Positions 1 to 9,329 are shown, counted from the stretch's first letter. The stretch: DNA of 64,000 nucleotides from Pontibacter litorisediminis (GCF_029360645.1 NZ_JARDUA010000006.1:62001-126000); one strand, 5' to 3'. Numbers and translations: made by a program. The notes: a model not told the origin generated them from the sequence alone.

Positions 1-540
1 TGGCTTGAAAAGACATACATATACTTTGGCTATACTTCATACTTCTCTGGCGCAAGCGTCCGCTTGTGCCGCTCTTAGCCGTTGCTCCCACTGCCTGAAT
101 TAAACTTTCCCCCCCGCTGGCAGGGGCTTGCAGCTAGTGCTTTTCCTGTTGCTACTGCTTCCTGCAACTGGAAGTAAGCTATCCTCTCTAGCCACTCTTC
201 ATCCTCCAGTCTTACATACCTATCGTTGCATCTCTGGCTTTGGTGCTCTCCAGCCCGAGAGGGCTCGTCTTGGGGGTAGGGGCCCTCGATAAGGGCATCG
301 CGCTGTGTTCCCTCCTTGCCTCGCTTTGCTCAGCATGCCCTTGGCGGGCACCGGATCTCACAAGGCGCTCTTTTTCGAGGGCCCCTACCCCCACCCAAAA
401 ACTGGGAACAGCTTTTGATAGCCAGAGCTGACAGAGCTTCAGCCAGATTCCCCTCCTCGGAGGGGCAGGGGTGGTTGGATCCGGTGTGGCAGAAAATACC
501 ATCACGTGTTTTTAGGAGAGGGCCGGGGTAGGGTGAGACT
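1..540 (-). repeat. Dispersed intergenic repeat, copy R1
   Basis: Non-coding stretch that is homologous, in reverse orientation, to stretches near 11.64-12.28 kb and 20.94-21.56 kb, and in the same orientation to 54.44-54.93 kb. Shared blocks include the palindrome-like aagcgtccgctt (54-65), a block around 'ttcatcctccag', 'gggctcgtctt', 'gcatcgcgctg', and 'ggggcaggggtggttgga' near its right end. It carries a 19-bp perfect inverted repeat (271-289 and 375-393) that bounds an internal module. TATACTT words lie at 20 and 31. It may extend left of the window. Short open frames cross it but show no protein-family features, so I treat them as non-coding. Confidence 0.7.
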
Positions 541-582
541 CTCTTCTTCGCAGAGTTGTTACGGACGGCGTTTGTAGCTGCA

Positions 583-1251
583 TCATATTTCCTGCTTTCT
601 TCTGATAAAGGCAAACGCCATGGCCATGGCTACCACTGCTCCGACAAAGGCCATAGCAACATCTTTCTGGGCATCCCAGATATCGCCCTGCATCCCCAGG
701 AAAACCATACCTTGCTCTCCGCCACCGTAAACCCAGTCTGCCACTATCCACTCCACCAACTCATACAAAGCACTGGTGGAAAGTATAAGCTCCACGGGCA
801 GGAGGTACGTTAATACTGGCCTCAGCTTAAAACCGTAAGCCAGCACCTCATGTATGGGGTAGGTAAGCAGCAGGCCGTAGCCCAGGTGCACCAGGCGGTC
901 GTAGTGGTTGCGGGTAAAGCCTAACGCCCCCTTCAGCCACTCCCCAAAAGGGTTTTCGGCGTATTGGTACTGGCTGCCATACACGTGCAGCAGCAGGAAG
1001 AGGAAGATCAAAGTGTAGCTAAAATCGGAAAACCGGAAGATGTTGTAGAACGCCACCAAAAAGATAAGGAGCGAGAGCGTGAGCGTGCTCTCCAGCAGCC
1101 AGTTCTTCAGGTCTGGGGTAGTAAGCCCGGTGTAAATCCAAAATGCCCCGAACAGCACACTGTAAAGTATGTGTAGAGGCTGTTGCCGGTAGGTAAGTTT
1201 TGGTGTTGTAGTGGCAGGCATAGGTATAGCAACATTCCCAGAACCAATCAT
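583..1251 (-). CDS. DUF2238 (YjdF-like) inner-membrane protein
   Basis: A 222-residue polytopic membrane protein with about six hydrophobic segments. The motif HYDRLVHLGYGLL followed by a conserved Pro-x-x-Glu, and the C-terminal MQGDIWDAQKD motif, match the DUF2238/YjdF family (E. coli YjdF). No enzymatic function is established for the family; the conserved Asp, His and Glu residues in membrane segments would fit a hydrolase or metal-binding role, but that is inference. It is transcribed leftward and ends just right of repeat R1. The start could also be Met-11, as the first ten residues are not clearly conserved. The family call is firm; the role is unknown. Confidence 0.8.
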   Translation of the reverse strand: MIGSGNVAIPMPATTTPKLTYRQQPLHILYSVLFGAFWIYTGLTTPDLKNWLLESTLTLSLLIFLVAFYNIFRFSDFSYTLIFLFLLLHVYGSQYQYAENPFGEWLKGALGFTRNHYDRLVHLGYGLLLTYPIHEVLAYGFKLRPVLTYLLPVELILSTSALYELVEWIVADWVYGGGEQGMVFLGMQGDIWDAQKDVAMAFVGAVVAMAMAFAFIRRKQEI

Positions 1252-1312
1252 TCTGTTCTGCCCTTAAACTCCCGGAAGTACACTTTGTTTCGGGAGGGCG
1301 CCTTATTATGGC

Positions 1313-2005
1313 CTAAGCCATCATTTCCTTCTGGAAAAATACCAGTCGAATGGGGTTGTCGAGCGGGCTTTTGGTTGGGTCGCAGTGGTAGCCGAACATA
1401 TCCACCCCGTTAAGGTAGGGCAGGAGCTTTTTATAGTACGTATGGCTGGTGTTGTTAGGGCTAAAGGTGATATCATGAAACACGCAGGTGCGTTTCTGGG
1501 CCATGCGGTGCAGCCGGTCGAAGAGCACCTCTGGCTTGGCCAGGTCGCCGGAGTATACAATACGCTCGTCGTCCTCCTCAAAAATATAGGCATAGGTTTG
1601 CAGGCCCTCCGAGTGCTTGCCATAGGTGTCGACACACTGGATGCCCTCAAAATTCTCCAGCGGCACAAACTCGGCATACTTGTCAGGCTCTTTCAGCTGT
1701 ATCTCCAAAAACAGGCATAGTTGCTGTTTAAACTGCTCCGATGGATAAAGTATGATAGGCTTTGGGGCCTTCTCCACAATGCTTTTGTACAGCAGCAGGT
1801 TAGCCAGGCTGCCGCAGTGGTCGTTGTGCAGGTGGGTAAGTATGATATGGTCTACTTTCTGCTCCAGGTTCTTCTGCACCAGCGCCGGGAAAACGGTGAA
1901 GCCGCAGTCAATAAGTAGGTGCACGCCCCGGAAGTTTAGCACGGCCGCAGAGTTCAGGTAGTCTGTGTCGAAGGCGCCTCCTGTTCCTAAAAACTTTATA
2001 TCCAT
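1313..2005 (-). CDS. MBL-fold metallohydrolase
   Basis: A 230-residue metallo-beta-lactamase-fold protein. The metal-binding motif T-H-L-H-N-D-H is at residues 57-63 (HxHxDH), after the N-terminal strand with GTGGAFDTDYLNS, typical of the RNase Z / AtsA-like subgroup that begins 'FLGTGGA'. A later Asp (YSGDLAKPE) and the C-terminal GYHCDP give further candidate ligands. The length is short for a full RNase Z (about 300), and the substrate cannot be told from the sequence. It lies 61 bp upstream of the DUF2238 gene on the same strand and may share its transcript. Confidence 0.8.
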   Translation of the reverse strand: MDIKFLGTGGAFDTDYLNSAAVLNFRGVHLLIDCGFTVFPALVQKNLEQKVDHIILTHLHNDHCGSLANLLLYKSIVEKAPKPIILYPSEQFKQQLCLFLEIQLKEPDKYAEFVPLENFEGIQCVDTYGKHSEGLQTYAYIFEEDDERIVYSGDLAKPEVLFDRLHRMAQKRTCVFHDITFSPNNTSHTYYKKLLPYLNGVDMFGYHCDPTKSPLDNPIRLVFFQKEMMA

Positions 2006-2214
2006 AGTGTGAGGGTGCCGCTAAGGCGTAAAGCAAGTAACCAACAAGTATAGCGTCTGAAAACGGAAATAGTTGTAAATATGCCCATAGCCAACCTGCA
2101 ACAGCTGTACAAGGTGGTACATTACAAAGGCTTCTGTACTATGGCGGCGCAAAAAAAACTTGTTAACGGAACCAGTAGGACGCCGTAAAATTATCCAAAA
2201 CTAACAAGTAGATT

Positions 2215-2922
2215 ATGGATGCCCACCAACTGCCTCCGGAGGAGAAAGCCATGCTGACGCACGAGTTGCTGAACCAGGAGTATAAGCGCCGCGAACTGAA
2301 GCCGCGCCGAAGCCACATGCACGAGCTTATCTCTACCATGCTCTCGCACCGCACCAACCACAAAGATGAGGAGAAAGCATATAACACCATGCTAGAGCGC
2401 TTCGGGGACTGGCATGGCGTGATGCATGCTGATGTGGAGGAACTGGCCGATGCCATCCAGACCACCCGCTACCCGGGGCAGAAAGCCCCCCAAATACAGC
2501 AGACGCTGCGCCTTATAAAAGAGGAGCGCGGTGAGTTTAGCGTGGACTTTCTGGAGGAATTGCCGGTGGAGGAGGCGTTGGCCTGGCTGACGAAGCTACC
2601 GGGGGTAGGAATAAAGACAGCCACCTTACTGCTGCTCTTCAACTTTAAAAAGCCGGTGATGCCCGTGGATACGCATGTGTTCCGGATAAGCCAGCGGGTG
2701 GGGCTGATCGGGGCAAAAGCCACCGCTAACAAGGCCCATGATATTCTGCTACAGATGCTGCCACAGGAGCCGGAGGAGCTGTACAATTTCCACATCCACA
2801 TGCTGCGCCACGGCCAGCGCATCTGCACCTTCTTCAGTCCCAAATGCGAGCAATGCGTGCTCAACGGCATCTGCAATTATTACCAGGATGTGCGTCAGAA
2901 GGGGGTTGACAAGGCGGCTTGA
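2215..2922 (+). CDS. nth: Endonuclease III-like DNA glycosylase/AP lyase
   Basis: A 235-residue HhH-GPD base-excision-repair enzyme that removes oxidised pyrimidines and nicks AP sites. The helix-hairpin-helix LPGVGIKTA is at 128-136 with the catalytic Lys134. The catalytic Asp152 (PVDTHVF) is 18 residues later, as in E. coli Nth (K120/D138). The C-terminal [4Fe-4S] ligands are Cys204, Cys211, Cys214 and Cys220 (C-x6-C-x2-C-x5-C), all present. It is slightly longer at the N-terminus than E. coli Nth (211). It is transcribed away from the MBL gene; the roughly 200-bp divergent gap holds one AAGTATA word at 2046. Confidence 0.9.
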   Translation: MDAHQLPPEEKAMLTHELLNQEYKRRELKPRRSHMHELISTMLSHRTNHKDEEKAYNTMLERFGDWHGVMHADVEELADAIQTTRYPGQKAPQIQQTLRLIKEERGEFSVDFLEELPVEEALAWLTKLPGVGIKTATLLLLFNFKKPVMPVDTHVFRISQRVGLIGAKATANKAHDILLQMLPQEPEELYNFHIHMLRHGQRICTFFSPKCEQCVLNGICNYYQDVRQKGVDKAA

Positions 2923-3424
2923 GGGAAGCGCAGCTTTATACTTTGCGCGCAGAAGATAGCTGACTCGTTACCAGTTTAGGAGCCGCTCCGCTCAAGCTAG
3001 GTGGGGTGGTTCTTAGCACTTCTGTCAGGCTCATGCACTGTTTTCATGCATATTTTACGCGAGGCAAAGCGCTTCTGCTGTAGCTATTTCGGGCTGAACG
3101 GCGGCTTTACAAGTTACCTTTCCCGGAACGACAGAGGTACGGAAAACGCAGCGGCTGTTTAACAAAGCTTAGCCGAGGTTTAGCATTGGCCGGCGGGTGT
3201 AATTTCTGTATCATTTTTGGCTTTCTGCCCGGTGCCTTTGTTCCTTGGCTCTTGTTACTTCAGTTGTATTTTGCCGTTGGTGCTGCTCAATTGTTTCCTC
3301 TACCAAACCTATTAGAAATGTGCAGCGCATTAATTCAAGAGCAGGGGGTGGTCTTTGTATTTATAAATCATAACGTATTTGGCCATAAGGCGGCGTAGCT
3401 GGCTTTTGGGTGTGGTTAGGGCGA
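2923..3424. other. Intergenic stretch without a supported gene
   Basis: About 500 bp between nth and the next leftward gene. It has one TATACTT word (2937-2943) and mixed base composition that becomes AT-richer to the right. A 70-codon frame at 3186-3398 (+) has no start context or recognisable motif. I see no terminator, tRNA or known RNA motif. Confidence 0.5.
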
Positions 3425-4282
3425 TTAATATATTGGTGATGTATAAGGTTTTTCGTTCTTCTTAAAGTACACTTGCAAGTGAACCTGAGAGTTGACTTTT
3501 CTACCCATAAATTCAGCTGGTTTCCACAATTTGCCTTTCATGATAGCTTTGACTATTTCATTTTGAAGCTTTGTGTTAAGACTATCAATAGGGGTGTATG
3601 CTGGGTAACTGACATCGTATACTCTCTTTATTTCAAAGTGTTTATGCCGCCTATGCACAGCTGTTATCGTTATGTTACCTTTAGTATCAATGTTGATGAT
3701 AAAGTTCTCGAAATGTGAGTCTTCAAGGCTACTGTAGAGTTCACTATCTGCATGAGTCAGCAGCGTGTCCAGCGGGACTTTTGGCTTAGGGGGCTTGTAC
3801 TCTTGAAGGCTCCCTAAGCGACCTGTCATACTTTCGAAGACAATCTTATCTAAATCTATCTTGTTGCCTGCTTCTATAATTTCAAGCTCGTATTGCCTAA
3901 TATCATCAATTGAGTTATAGGATTTGGAATTAGAGCAGTAGTAGCTAAAAGTTAACTTTCCTTTATAATCATAAGCATAGATGAGCCAATTTTCTCCGAT
4001 GTTTATACTATAGTCACATGAAGTATAATGTCCTGTAATGCTGCCTTCTGCAGCTTCAGTGAAAGTAAGGGTTTGAGGATTCTCCTTATTTTCTTTGAAA
4101 TGTTTATCTATTTTTAAAGTAACGGTATAAGTCAGGGAGTCAGCAGTGTATTCCTTTTCTATAACTGAACCATAGGATACATACTTAGACTTTAGGAATT
4201 CTAATGCGACTGGTGGTGGGTCGCAGGAGCATGCCAAAGAGCAAAATGGAAAAAGGAAGAAAATTAATAGTAAGTGTTTCAT
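3425..4282 (-). CDS. Secreted protein: TIMP/NTR-like N-terminus plus TonB-like C-terminus
   Basis: A 285-residue exported protein. The signal peptide (MKHLLLIFFLFPFCSLA) is followed at once by CSCDPPP, so after cleavage Cys would be residue 1 or 3. This C-x-C start, followed by a predicted beta-rich region with 'SYGSVIEKEY', resembles the netrin/TIMP (NTR) module found in some bacterial exported proteins; lipidation at the first Cys is the alternative. The last 60 residues (SLNTKLQNEIVKAIMKGKLW, then KPAEFMGRKVNSQVHLQV) resemble the TonB C-terminal fold. Function is unknown; both domain calls are by eye. It sits in an AT-richer island with the next gene. Confidence 0.5.
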   Translation of the reverse strand: MKHLLLIFFLFPFCSLACSCDPPPVALEFLKSKYVSYGSVIEKEYTADSLTYTVTLKIDKHFKENKENPQTLTFTEAAEGSITGHYTSCDYSINIGENWLIYAYDYKGKLTFSYYCSNSKSYNSIDDIRQYELEIIEAGNKIDLDKIVFESMTGRLGSLQEYKPPKPKVPLDTLLTHADSELYSSLEDSHFENFIINIDTKGNITITAVHRRHKHFEIKRVYDVSYPAYTPIDSLNTKLQNEIVKAIMKGKLWKPAEFMGRKVNSQVHLQVYFKKNEKPYTSPIY

Positions 4283-4715
4283 TCTTTACTCTTATTTGCC
4301 CTAAAGACTGTATAAAGGGAAGTCTGTTTGGCTTATCTGCACTATGTACGAAGGCGTGTGTACCTGTTTCATAAACTTCATTTAATCCATAATAATTGTT
4401 CTAAAGCGACAAAAGCCGTTACCTACAGGTTGTCAAGCGGACTCATAATGCATAGCTTGTTACATGTGTGTAACTTTCAGTGGTTTTAAAATTACGATGC
4501 CCTCATAATGTCTGAATATAGCATAAGTCGTTATCCTGCTCTAGTAGGTGCGTAGCAAAAGAATGGCGTAACGTTTGCGGGGTGGCCTGTGCCTTAATGC
4601 CGTCTTTTTTGCGGCAGGCATTACACTTCGAAGGCTATCGACAGTATACTTTCCGCCAAACTGTCCCTCAAATAACCACACTTTAGGGCGGTACAGATAG
4701 CGGGGGTTACACCTC
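4283..4715. other. AT-rich intergenic stretch
   Basis: About 430 bp between two leftward lipoprotein genes, clearly AT-richer than the window average. A weak inverted repeat (taatgcc 4595-4601 / ggcatta 4617-4623) surrounds a T-run and might act in 3'-end formation. One TATACTT word is at 4645. No gene is supported. Confidence 0.4.
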
Positions 4716-5624
4716 TTACTTCCTGAAAACATACTCATACTCCATTATGGATGAAGGTACATACTCCGTGAAAATGCGACTGTCTTTATTGAATATTTCT
4801 AGTTTCTCTAAATATCCTTTGGCATCGTAGTGGTAAACACTCTTCTCATAAAATCCATTTCCAGAATCTTTTATAGCCTCGGCAATCTTGCCATCCTTGG
4901 TGTAGGTGTAAGTAATTGCCTGAATTACCCTGATGGTCTTAGTACCGTCAGCGTAGAAAGTTTCTTTCGTCAGGTTGTTGTAGCTATCATACTCCCAAGT
5001 ATAAACTCCTTTTTGGTGCGAATGTGGGTGACCACCAAAGTCATCTGAGTTTATAACTTCTTTTATCTTGTTTCCTCTGCTATCATAAGTGTATTCAAAC
5101 AAGTCAGGTTCATAGCTAAAATTGTAGTGATTAAAAAGCATCCTGCTTGGCTGATCGCCTGTATCATATTCATACCAGTACTTATGGAGTAACGTATAAT
5201 TGCCGTTGTACTGAAAGTAGTAATCTTTAGCAGTCAGTTTATTGTTGGCGTAAGTATAAACATATTGCTCCTTAACAGGCGGCTCTGCACGAGTAATGTC
5301 CTTAACAGTAAGTAGGCCATTCTCATAAGTATTGTGCTCAGTAAATAAGTTGTCATGGATGGGATGTCCATAGGTTGAGTAGCTCAGTTTTCTATACTTT
5401 TCGGTAATAAGTAAGCCTGATGCATCATAAATTTTTTCAGTCCAAAGCTTTTTATACTCCGGAAAGACCTCCCCGGTCTCCATATCCACTGGAATTTTAT
5501 AGCTTGTTACTCTTTCAATAAGAGGCTGTGGTTCAGGAGAATCTTTATCAGTACAAGAAAATGCCAATACTATAACCACGACCGCAAAGGCTCTGGTTAA
5601 AAAAGAGGTAAAAGATGTTTTCAT
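4716..5624 (-). CDS. YD-repeat lipoprotein of unknown function
   Basis: A 302-residue lipoprotein starting at MKTSFTSFLTRAFAVVVIVL, with lipobox LAFSC near residue 24; an upstream Met 11 codons earlier is possible but would spoil the signal peptide. The mature part consists of irregular Tyr-Asp repeats (YDASGLL, YDSRGNKI, YDSYNNLTKETFYADG, YDAKGYLEKLEI) like those of RHS/YD proteins. There is no RHS core or toxin domain, so it is probably a cell-surface beta-repeat protein rather than a polymorphic toxin. AT-richer than its neighbours, suggesting separate ancestry. Confidence 0.65.
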   Translation of the reverse strand: MKTSFTSFLTRAFAVVVIVLAFSCTDKDSPEPQPLIERVTSYKIPVDMETGEVFPEYKKLWTEKIYDASGLLITEKYRKLSYSTYGHPIHDNLFTEHNTYENGLLTVKDITRAEPPVKEQYVYTYANNKLTAKDYYFQYNGNYTLLHKYWYEYDTGDQPSRMLFNHYNFSYEPDLFEYTYDSRGNKIKEVINSDDFGGHPHSHQKGVYTWEYDSYNNLTKETFYADGTKTIRVIQAITYTYTKDGKIAEAIKDSGNGFYEKSVYHYDAKGYLEKLEIFNKDSRIFTEYVPSSIMEYEYVFRK

Positions 5625-5682
5625 TGATTGGTAACAATAGGTTGTAAGAGTGGGCAAAGGTTCTATTTAATCGCTGAAGTTC

Positions 5683-6573
5683 CTAACAATACGCTAACCG
5701 CACCCCCTGCTCGCTTACCTCCAGCTTCGCCTCACGGCCGCATACCAGCGCCAGGTTATCCGGCTCGTGGCCGGTCGGGAAGCCGTAGCAGACCGGGTAG
5801 TTATACTTGGCCGTGTGCTCGGCTATGATCTCATATACATTTTTGCCAAAAGGATCGGCATTGTCCTTCATGTCGCTGAAGTGGCCCACAATCAGGCCTG
5901 CCAGATCATCCAGCTTGCCGGCGCGGGAGAGGTGTACCATCATGCGGTCGATGTTGTAGAGGTACTCATCTACATCTTCCAGAAACAGGATCTTACCTTT
6001 GGTAGTAAAGTCGGAGCGGGTGCCAGAGACATTGTGCAGCAGGGCCAGGTTGCCCCCGATCAGCTGGCCCTGGCCGGTGCCGGTGCGGTTAAACGGATGC
6101 GGCGCCACCTCATAGTGTACTTCCTCGCCAAAGAGTACCCGCCGCAGGCTGTCCAGGGCGGCCTCGGTGCCGGTGGGGAAGAGCAGGGGCATGATGCCGT
6201 GCACACTCTCAATACCTAAACTATGGATGTGGCAGAGCAGGGAGGTGATGTCGCTGAAGCCAACCACCCACTTGGGCTGCTCTTTAAACCAGCTGAAATC
6301 CACCTGATCGAGGATGCGGGTGGTGCCGTAGCCGCCGCGGGCACAGATAATGGCTTTGATGTCGGGGCGGTCCAAGGCCTGCTGCAGGTCCTGCAGGCGC
6401 AGGGCATCGTCGCCGGCAAACACGCCGTAGCTAGCCCCCACAGTAGGGCCCACCTCTACCTCCAACCCCCACTGTTGCATTACCTGAACGGCAGTCGTGA
6501 TGGCTTCACGGTCTATTTTTCGGGCTGTGGCGATAAGGGCAACTTTGTCGCCGGGCTGGAGCGGTGCAATCAT
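5683..6573 (-). CDS. LD-carboxypeptidase (peptidase S66)
   Basis: A 296-residue cytoplasmic murein tetrapeptide carboxypeptidase that cleaves the terminal D-Ala from L,D-linked recycled peptides. The N-terminal domain has RGGYGTTRIL (residues 79-87) and VVGFSDIT with the nucleophile Ser107 (GYSD in LdcA). The C-terminal domain has GGNLALL, FLEDVDEYLYNIDRM with the likely catalytic Glu, and GFPTGHEPDN with the likely His. The length matches the family. There is no signal peptide, as expected for a recycling enzyme. It is alone on its strand and divergent from the AbgT gene 155 bp away. Confidence 0.88.
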   Translation of the reverse strand: MIAPLQPGDKVALIATARKIDREAITTAVQVMQQWGLEVEVGPTVGASYGVFAGDDALRLQDLQQALDRPDIKAIICARGGYGTTRILDQVDFSWFKEQPKWVVGFSDITSLLCHIHSLGIESVHGIMPLLFPTGTEAALDSLRRVLFGEEVHYEVAPHPFNRTGTGQGQLIGGNLALLHNVSGTRSDFTTKGKILFLEDVDEYLYNIDRMMVHLSRAGKLDDLAGLIVGHFSDMKDNADPFGKNVYEIIAEHTAKYNYPVCYGFPTGHEPDNLALVCGREAKLEVSEQGVRLAYC

Positions 6574-6728
6574 AGGGTATACGTTTTTTGGCTATGGGCT
6601 AAGTTATGGCTTTTAAGCTAGATTTGCGAACACGGCAATTTTTAGGCATCTTCGGACACTCTTTTACAACCAACAAATACCTCGTGCAGCCAGCCTGCAC
6701 GGTGAGCTAATCAACCGCAAACCTTTTT

Positions 6729-8255
6729 ATGACACAAGTACAGAACAAGAAATCAGGGGTGGACAAGTTCCTGTCGGTGGTGGAGCGCATCGGAAACGCC
6801 CTGCCGCACCCGGCCACGCTCTTTGCCGGCTTTGCCCTGCTGGTGGTGATCCTCTCGTGGGTGGCCAGCCAGTTTGATATGGCCGTGACGCACCCCGGAA
6901 CAGGCCAGACGGTAACGCCGGTAAACCTGCTCTCGGCTGAAGGGCTCCACATGATCCTGACGCGCATGGTCACCAACTTCACCGACTTTGCGCCGCTGGG
7001 AACGGTACTGGTGTCGTTGCTGGGCATCGGCATTGCCGAAGGTACCGGCCTGATCGGCACGGTGCTGCGCCTGGTGGTGCTCTCGTCGCCAAAGCGCCTG
7101 CTTACGTTCGTGATCGTTTTCTCCGGTGTGATCTCTAACACAGCCTCCGAGGTTGGCTACGTGCTGCTGGTGCCGCTGGCGGCGGTAATCTTCCTGGCGG
7201 CGGGCCGTCATCCGCTGGCCGGTTTGGCTGCTGCCTTTGCCGGTGTGTCGGGGGGCTACAGCGCCAACCTGCTGCTGGGTACTATCGATCCCCTGTTGGC
7301 GGGCCTGTCTACAGAGGCTGCCCGTATCATCAACCCAGACTACACGGTGAACCCTGCCGCCAACTACTACTTCATGTTCGTGTCCACATTCATCGTGGCG
7401 GGCCTGGGAACTTGGGTTACGGAGAAGGTGGTGATACCACGGTTGGGGGAGTACGATGGCGACGAGAAGCCACAAAGTATAGATCGCCTCAATTCGTTGG
7501 AGAAGCGCGGCCTGCTTTACGCCACCATCGCCATCCTGCTGATGGTTGCCTTTATACTTGGCGGCCTGATCCCGGAGAACGGTTACCTGCGCAACCCGGA
7601 AACGGGCGACATCCTGAACTCTCCGTTTATGTCAGGCATTGTGGCGTTTATCTTTATACTGGCCGGTGTGGCGGGTATCGCTTACGGCATCGGCGCCCAA
7701 ACCATTAAGAACGACAGTGACGTGATGCGCGGCATGTCCAAATCCATGGAAACGCTGGGCTCCTATATCGTGCTGGTGTTCTTTGCGGCGCAGTTCGTGG
7801 CCTACTTTAACTGGACTAACCTGGGGCTTATCCTGGCCATTAACGGTGCCGATGCGCTAAAAACGCTCGGCCTGAGCGGTATCCCGCTGATGATCATGTT
7901 TATACTTGTGGCGGCCTCAATCAACATGGTTATGGGCTCGGCTTCGGCCAAATGGGCCATTATGGCGCCGGTGTTCATCCCAATGTTCATGCTGCTGGGC
8001 TATACGCCGGAGTTTACGCAGGTGGCTTACCGCATCGGCGACAGCGTCACGAACATTATCTCCCCGATGATGTCTTACTTTGCCCTGATTGTAGCCTTTA
8101 TCCAACGCTATGATAAGAAAGCGGGTATCGGTACGGTGATCTCCACCATGCTGCCATACTCTATCGTCTTCCTGCTCGGGTGGGTCGTGATGTTCATCAT
8201 CTGGATTCTGCTGGACCTGCCGATAGGGCCTGGCGCGAACCTGTACATGCCGTAG
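6729..8255 (+). CDS. AbgT-family transporter
   Basis: A 508-residue inner-membrane protein of the AbgT family (p-aminobenzoyl-glutamate uptake or, in some members, sulfonamide/PABA efflux). It begins [25 protein letters not shown] and has the family signatures [61 protein letters not shown] and [20 protein letters not shown]. About 11-12 hydrophobic segments; length is typical (E. coli AbgT 508). Direction of transport cannot be told from sequence. Several Ile-Leu pairs are coded ATA-CTT within TATACTT words (7553, 7901) although the gene otherwise prefers ATC and CTG. Confidence 0.9.
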   Translation: MTQVQNKKSGVDKFLSVVERIGNALPHPATLFAGFALLVVILSWVASQFDMAVTHPGTGQTVTPVNLLSAEGLHMILTRMVTNFTDFAPLGTVLVSLLGIGIAEGTGLIGTVLRLVVLSSPKRLLTFVIVFSGVISNTASEVGYVLLVPLAAVIFLAAGRHPLAGLAAAFAGVSGGYSANLLLGTIDPLLAGLSTEAARIINPDYTVNPAANYYFMFVSTFIVAGLGTWVTEKVVIPRLGEYDGDEKPQSIDRLNSLEKRGLLYATIAILLMVAFILGGLIPENGYLRNPETGDILNSPFMSGIVAFIFILAGVAGIAYGIGAQTIKNDSDVMRGMSKSMETLGSYIVLVFFAAQFVAYFNWTNLGLILAINGADALKTLGLSGIPLMIMFILVAASINMVMGSASAKWAIMAPVFIPMFMLLGYTPEFTQVAYRIGDSVTNIISPMMSYFALIVAFIQRYDKKAGIGTVISTMLPYSIVFLLGWVVMFIIWILLDLPIGPGANLYMP

Positions 8256-8315
8256 TTCTAGATAGATAGACAAAGGACTGTTTGGCAAAAGACTTATCTC
8301 AAAGTATAAAAATTA

Positions 8316-8351
8316 AAAAGCCGCAGGGGTTGATGCTCCTGCGGCTTTTTT
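8316..8351 (+). terminator. Bidirectional intrinsic terminator
   Basis: Hairpin gccgcagggg / ctcctgcggc with a six-base loop, A-run on the left and T-run on the right. It separates the converging abgT-like gene (+) and the barrel gene (-), and can serve both. Confidence 0.85.
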
Positions 8352-8368
8352 GTGTCATGCTGCCTTTG

Positions 8369-8977
8369 CTACTTTATCAGTTTGAGGCCCAAACTCACCA
8401 GAAACTGCTCGTTTCGCACCTTGCCATCGGTTTGCTGGCTGGTGTTGGTAAAGTCGCGGTTAATGCGCTCGTAGCGCGCGTCTAGGGTAAGAGCCCCTAT
8501 GTCTACGCCCAGGCCTGCCTGGAAGCCCCAATCTGAGTTATCGTAGTAGTCTTTGACGGTTTGGCCCTCCTGGCGTGCCGATAGCAGCATAGAGGCCACA
8601 GGGCCCGCCTGCACGCGCGCCACCCGCAGAAAGTTAAAGCCTACCAGCAGCGGCACGTCCAGGCGGTCGAACTTGAATTTCTCTACGCGCACCAGGGTGC
8701 TGTTGGGGTCGTCTCTCACCTCTACCTTACCGCCCGAGGTAGCAAGTATGGCTTCCGGCTGCAACAGCAGGCCCAGCAACTGCAGGCGGGCGAAGGCCCC
8801 GGCGTGGTAGCCGGTTATGTTATCGGCGGTGGCATACTGCTGCGGGGCGTTCTGCACATCGCTCAGTTTTACTTTGGAAGAACTTACCCCCGCTTTTACG
8901 CCGGCCTGAAACAGCTGCGCGTGGGCTACAGTGCTAAGTGCCAGCACTGTCATCAAGGTTAAAACAATTTTTCTCAT
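8369..8977 (-). CDS. PorT-like outer-membrane beta-barrel protein
   Basis: A 202-residue exported protein with a signal peptide ending TVAHAQ (about residue 20). The mature N-terminus LFQAGVKAGVSSSKV and the alternating amphipathic strands, ending in a hydrophobic 'FLVSLGLKL' strand, fit the eight-stranded PorT / OmpA-like barrel family (PF13568 type) common in Bacteroidota. The closest neighbour in the window by type is the gene at 18264. Specific function unknown. It is followed by a shared terminator on its 3' side and has a separate terminator upstream (9052-9073) that shields it from rightward-lying transcription. Confidence 0.8.
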   Translation of the reverse strand: MRKIVLTLMTVLALSTVAHAQLFQAGVKAGVSSSKVKLSDVQNAPQQYATADNITGYHAGAFARLQLLGLLLQPEAILATSGGKVEVRDDPNSTLVRVEKFKFDRLDVPLLVGFNFLRVARVQAGPVASMLLSARQEGQTVKDYYDNSDWGFQAGLGVDIGALTLDARYERINRDFTNTSQQTDGKVRNEQFLVSLGLKLIK

Positions 8978-9043
8978 AGCTTAAAAAGATAGTGGTTGGA
9001 GCGCTGACTTTGTTCTAACGAACGAGTAGTATACGTTAGTGCA

Positions 9044-9161
9044 TAAAAAAAGCCGCTCCCGGGAAGGAGCGGCCTATGCCAATATCTTCTGTTGGTAGTA
9101 GATAGATAGTAGTGGAATCTTTATTTACATCTCACCTTAAACAAATTTCCCCTTGGCGTTT
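9044..9161 (-). ncRNA. Candidate small RNA (about 118 nt)
   Basis: On the minus strand a perfect Bacteroidota -7 element (TATCTTTG; plus-strand 9168-9175) lies about 118 nt before a strong terminator (gccgctcc 9052-9059 / ggagcggc 9066-9073, loop cgggaa, then a seven-base U-run). No protein frame with a plausible start lies between. A recognisable -33 element is lacking. The interval contains the tract gtagtagatagatag that recurs before the terminator at 18.96 kb. The alternative is that this is only the 3' end of the Rid transcript. Confidence 0.3.
9045..9073 (-). terminator. Intrinsic terminator (leftward)
   Basis: Eight-base-pair GC-rich stem (9052-9059/9066-9073) followed in the leftward direction by a run of seven U. 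It ends leftward transcription from the 9.1-9.8 kb region. Confidence 0.85.
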
Positions 9162-9329
9162 GTGTTACAAAGATAAAGACATAAACCATACTTTCGCGCA
9201 GTTTTATACGAATACCCCTCTTTATTATCCCATAATCGGTTTTTCTTATACGAACATCCTAATCTACCCCACAAACAGCATCCTGCATAGGGTGATTACA
9301 GCTAAAGCAGCAGGCCGTTCTGCGGCTGC

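Noticed and set aside
212..505. Frames in R1 and R3 with similar translations (…SPLGLE.TKARDATI…)
   Set aside because: Similarity follows from DNA-level repeat homology; frames are not kept intact between copies and show no protein-like composition.
3186..3398. 70-codon hydrophobic frame
   Set aside because: No start context, no family likeness and atypical codon use.
4716..5624. YD-repeat protein as an RHS polymorphic toxin
   Set aside because: Too short, no RHS core and no C-terminal toxin or immunity gene.
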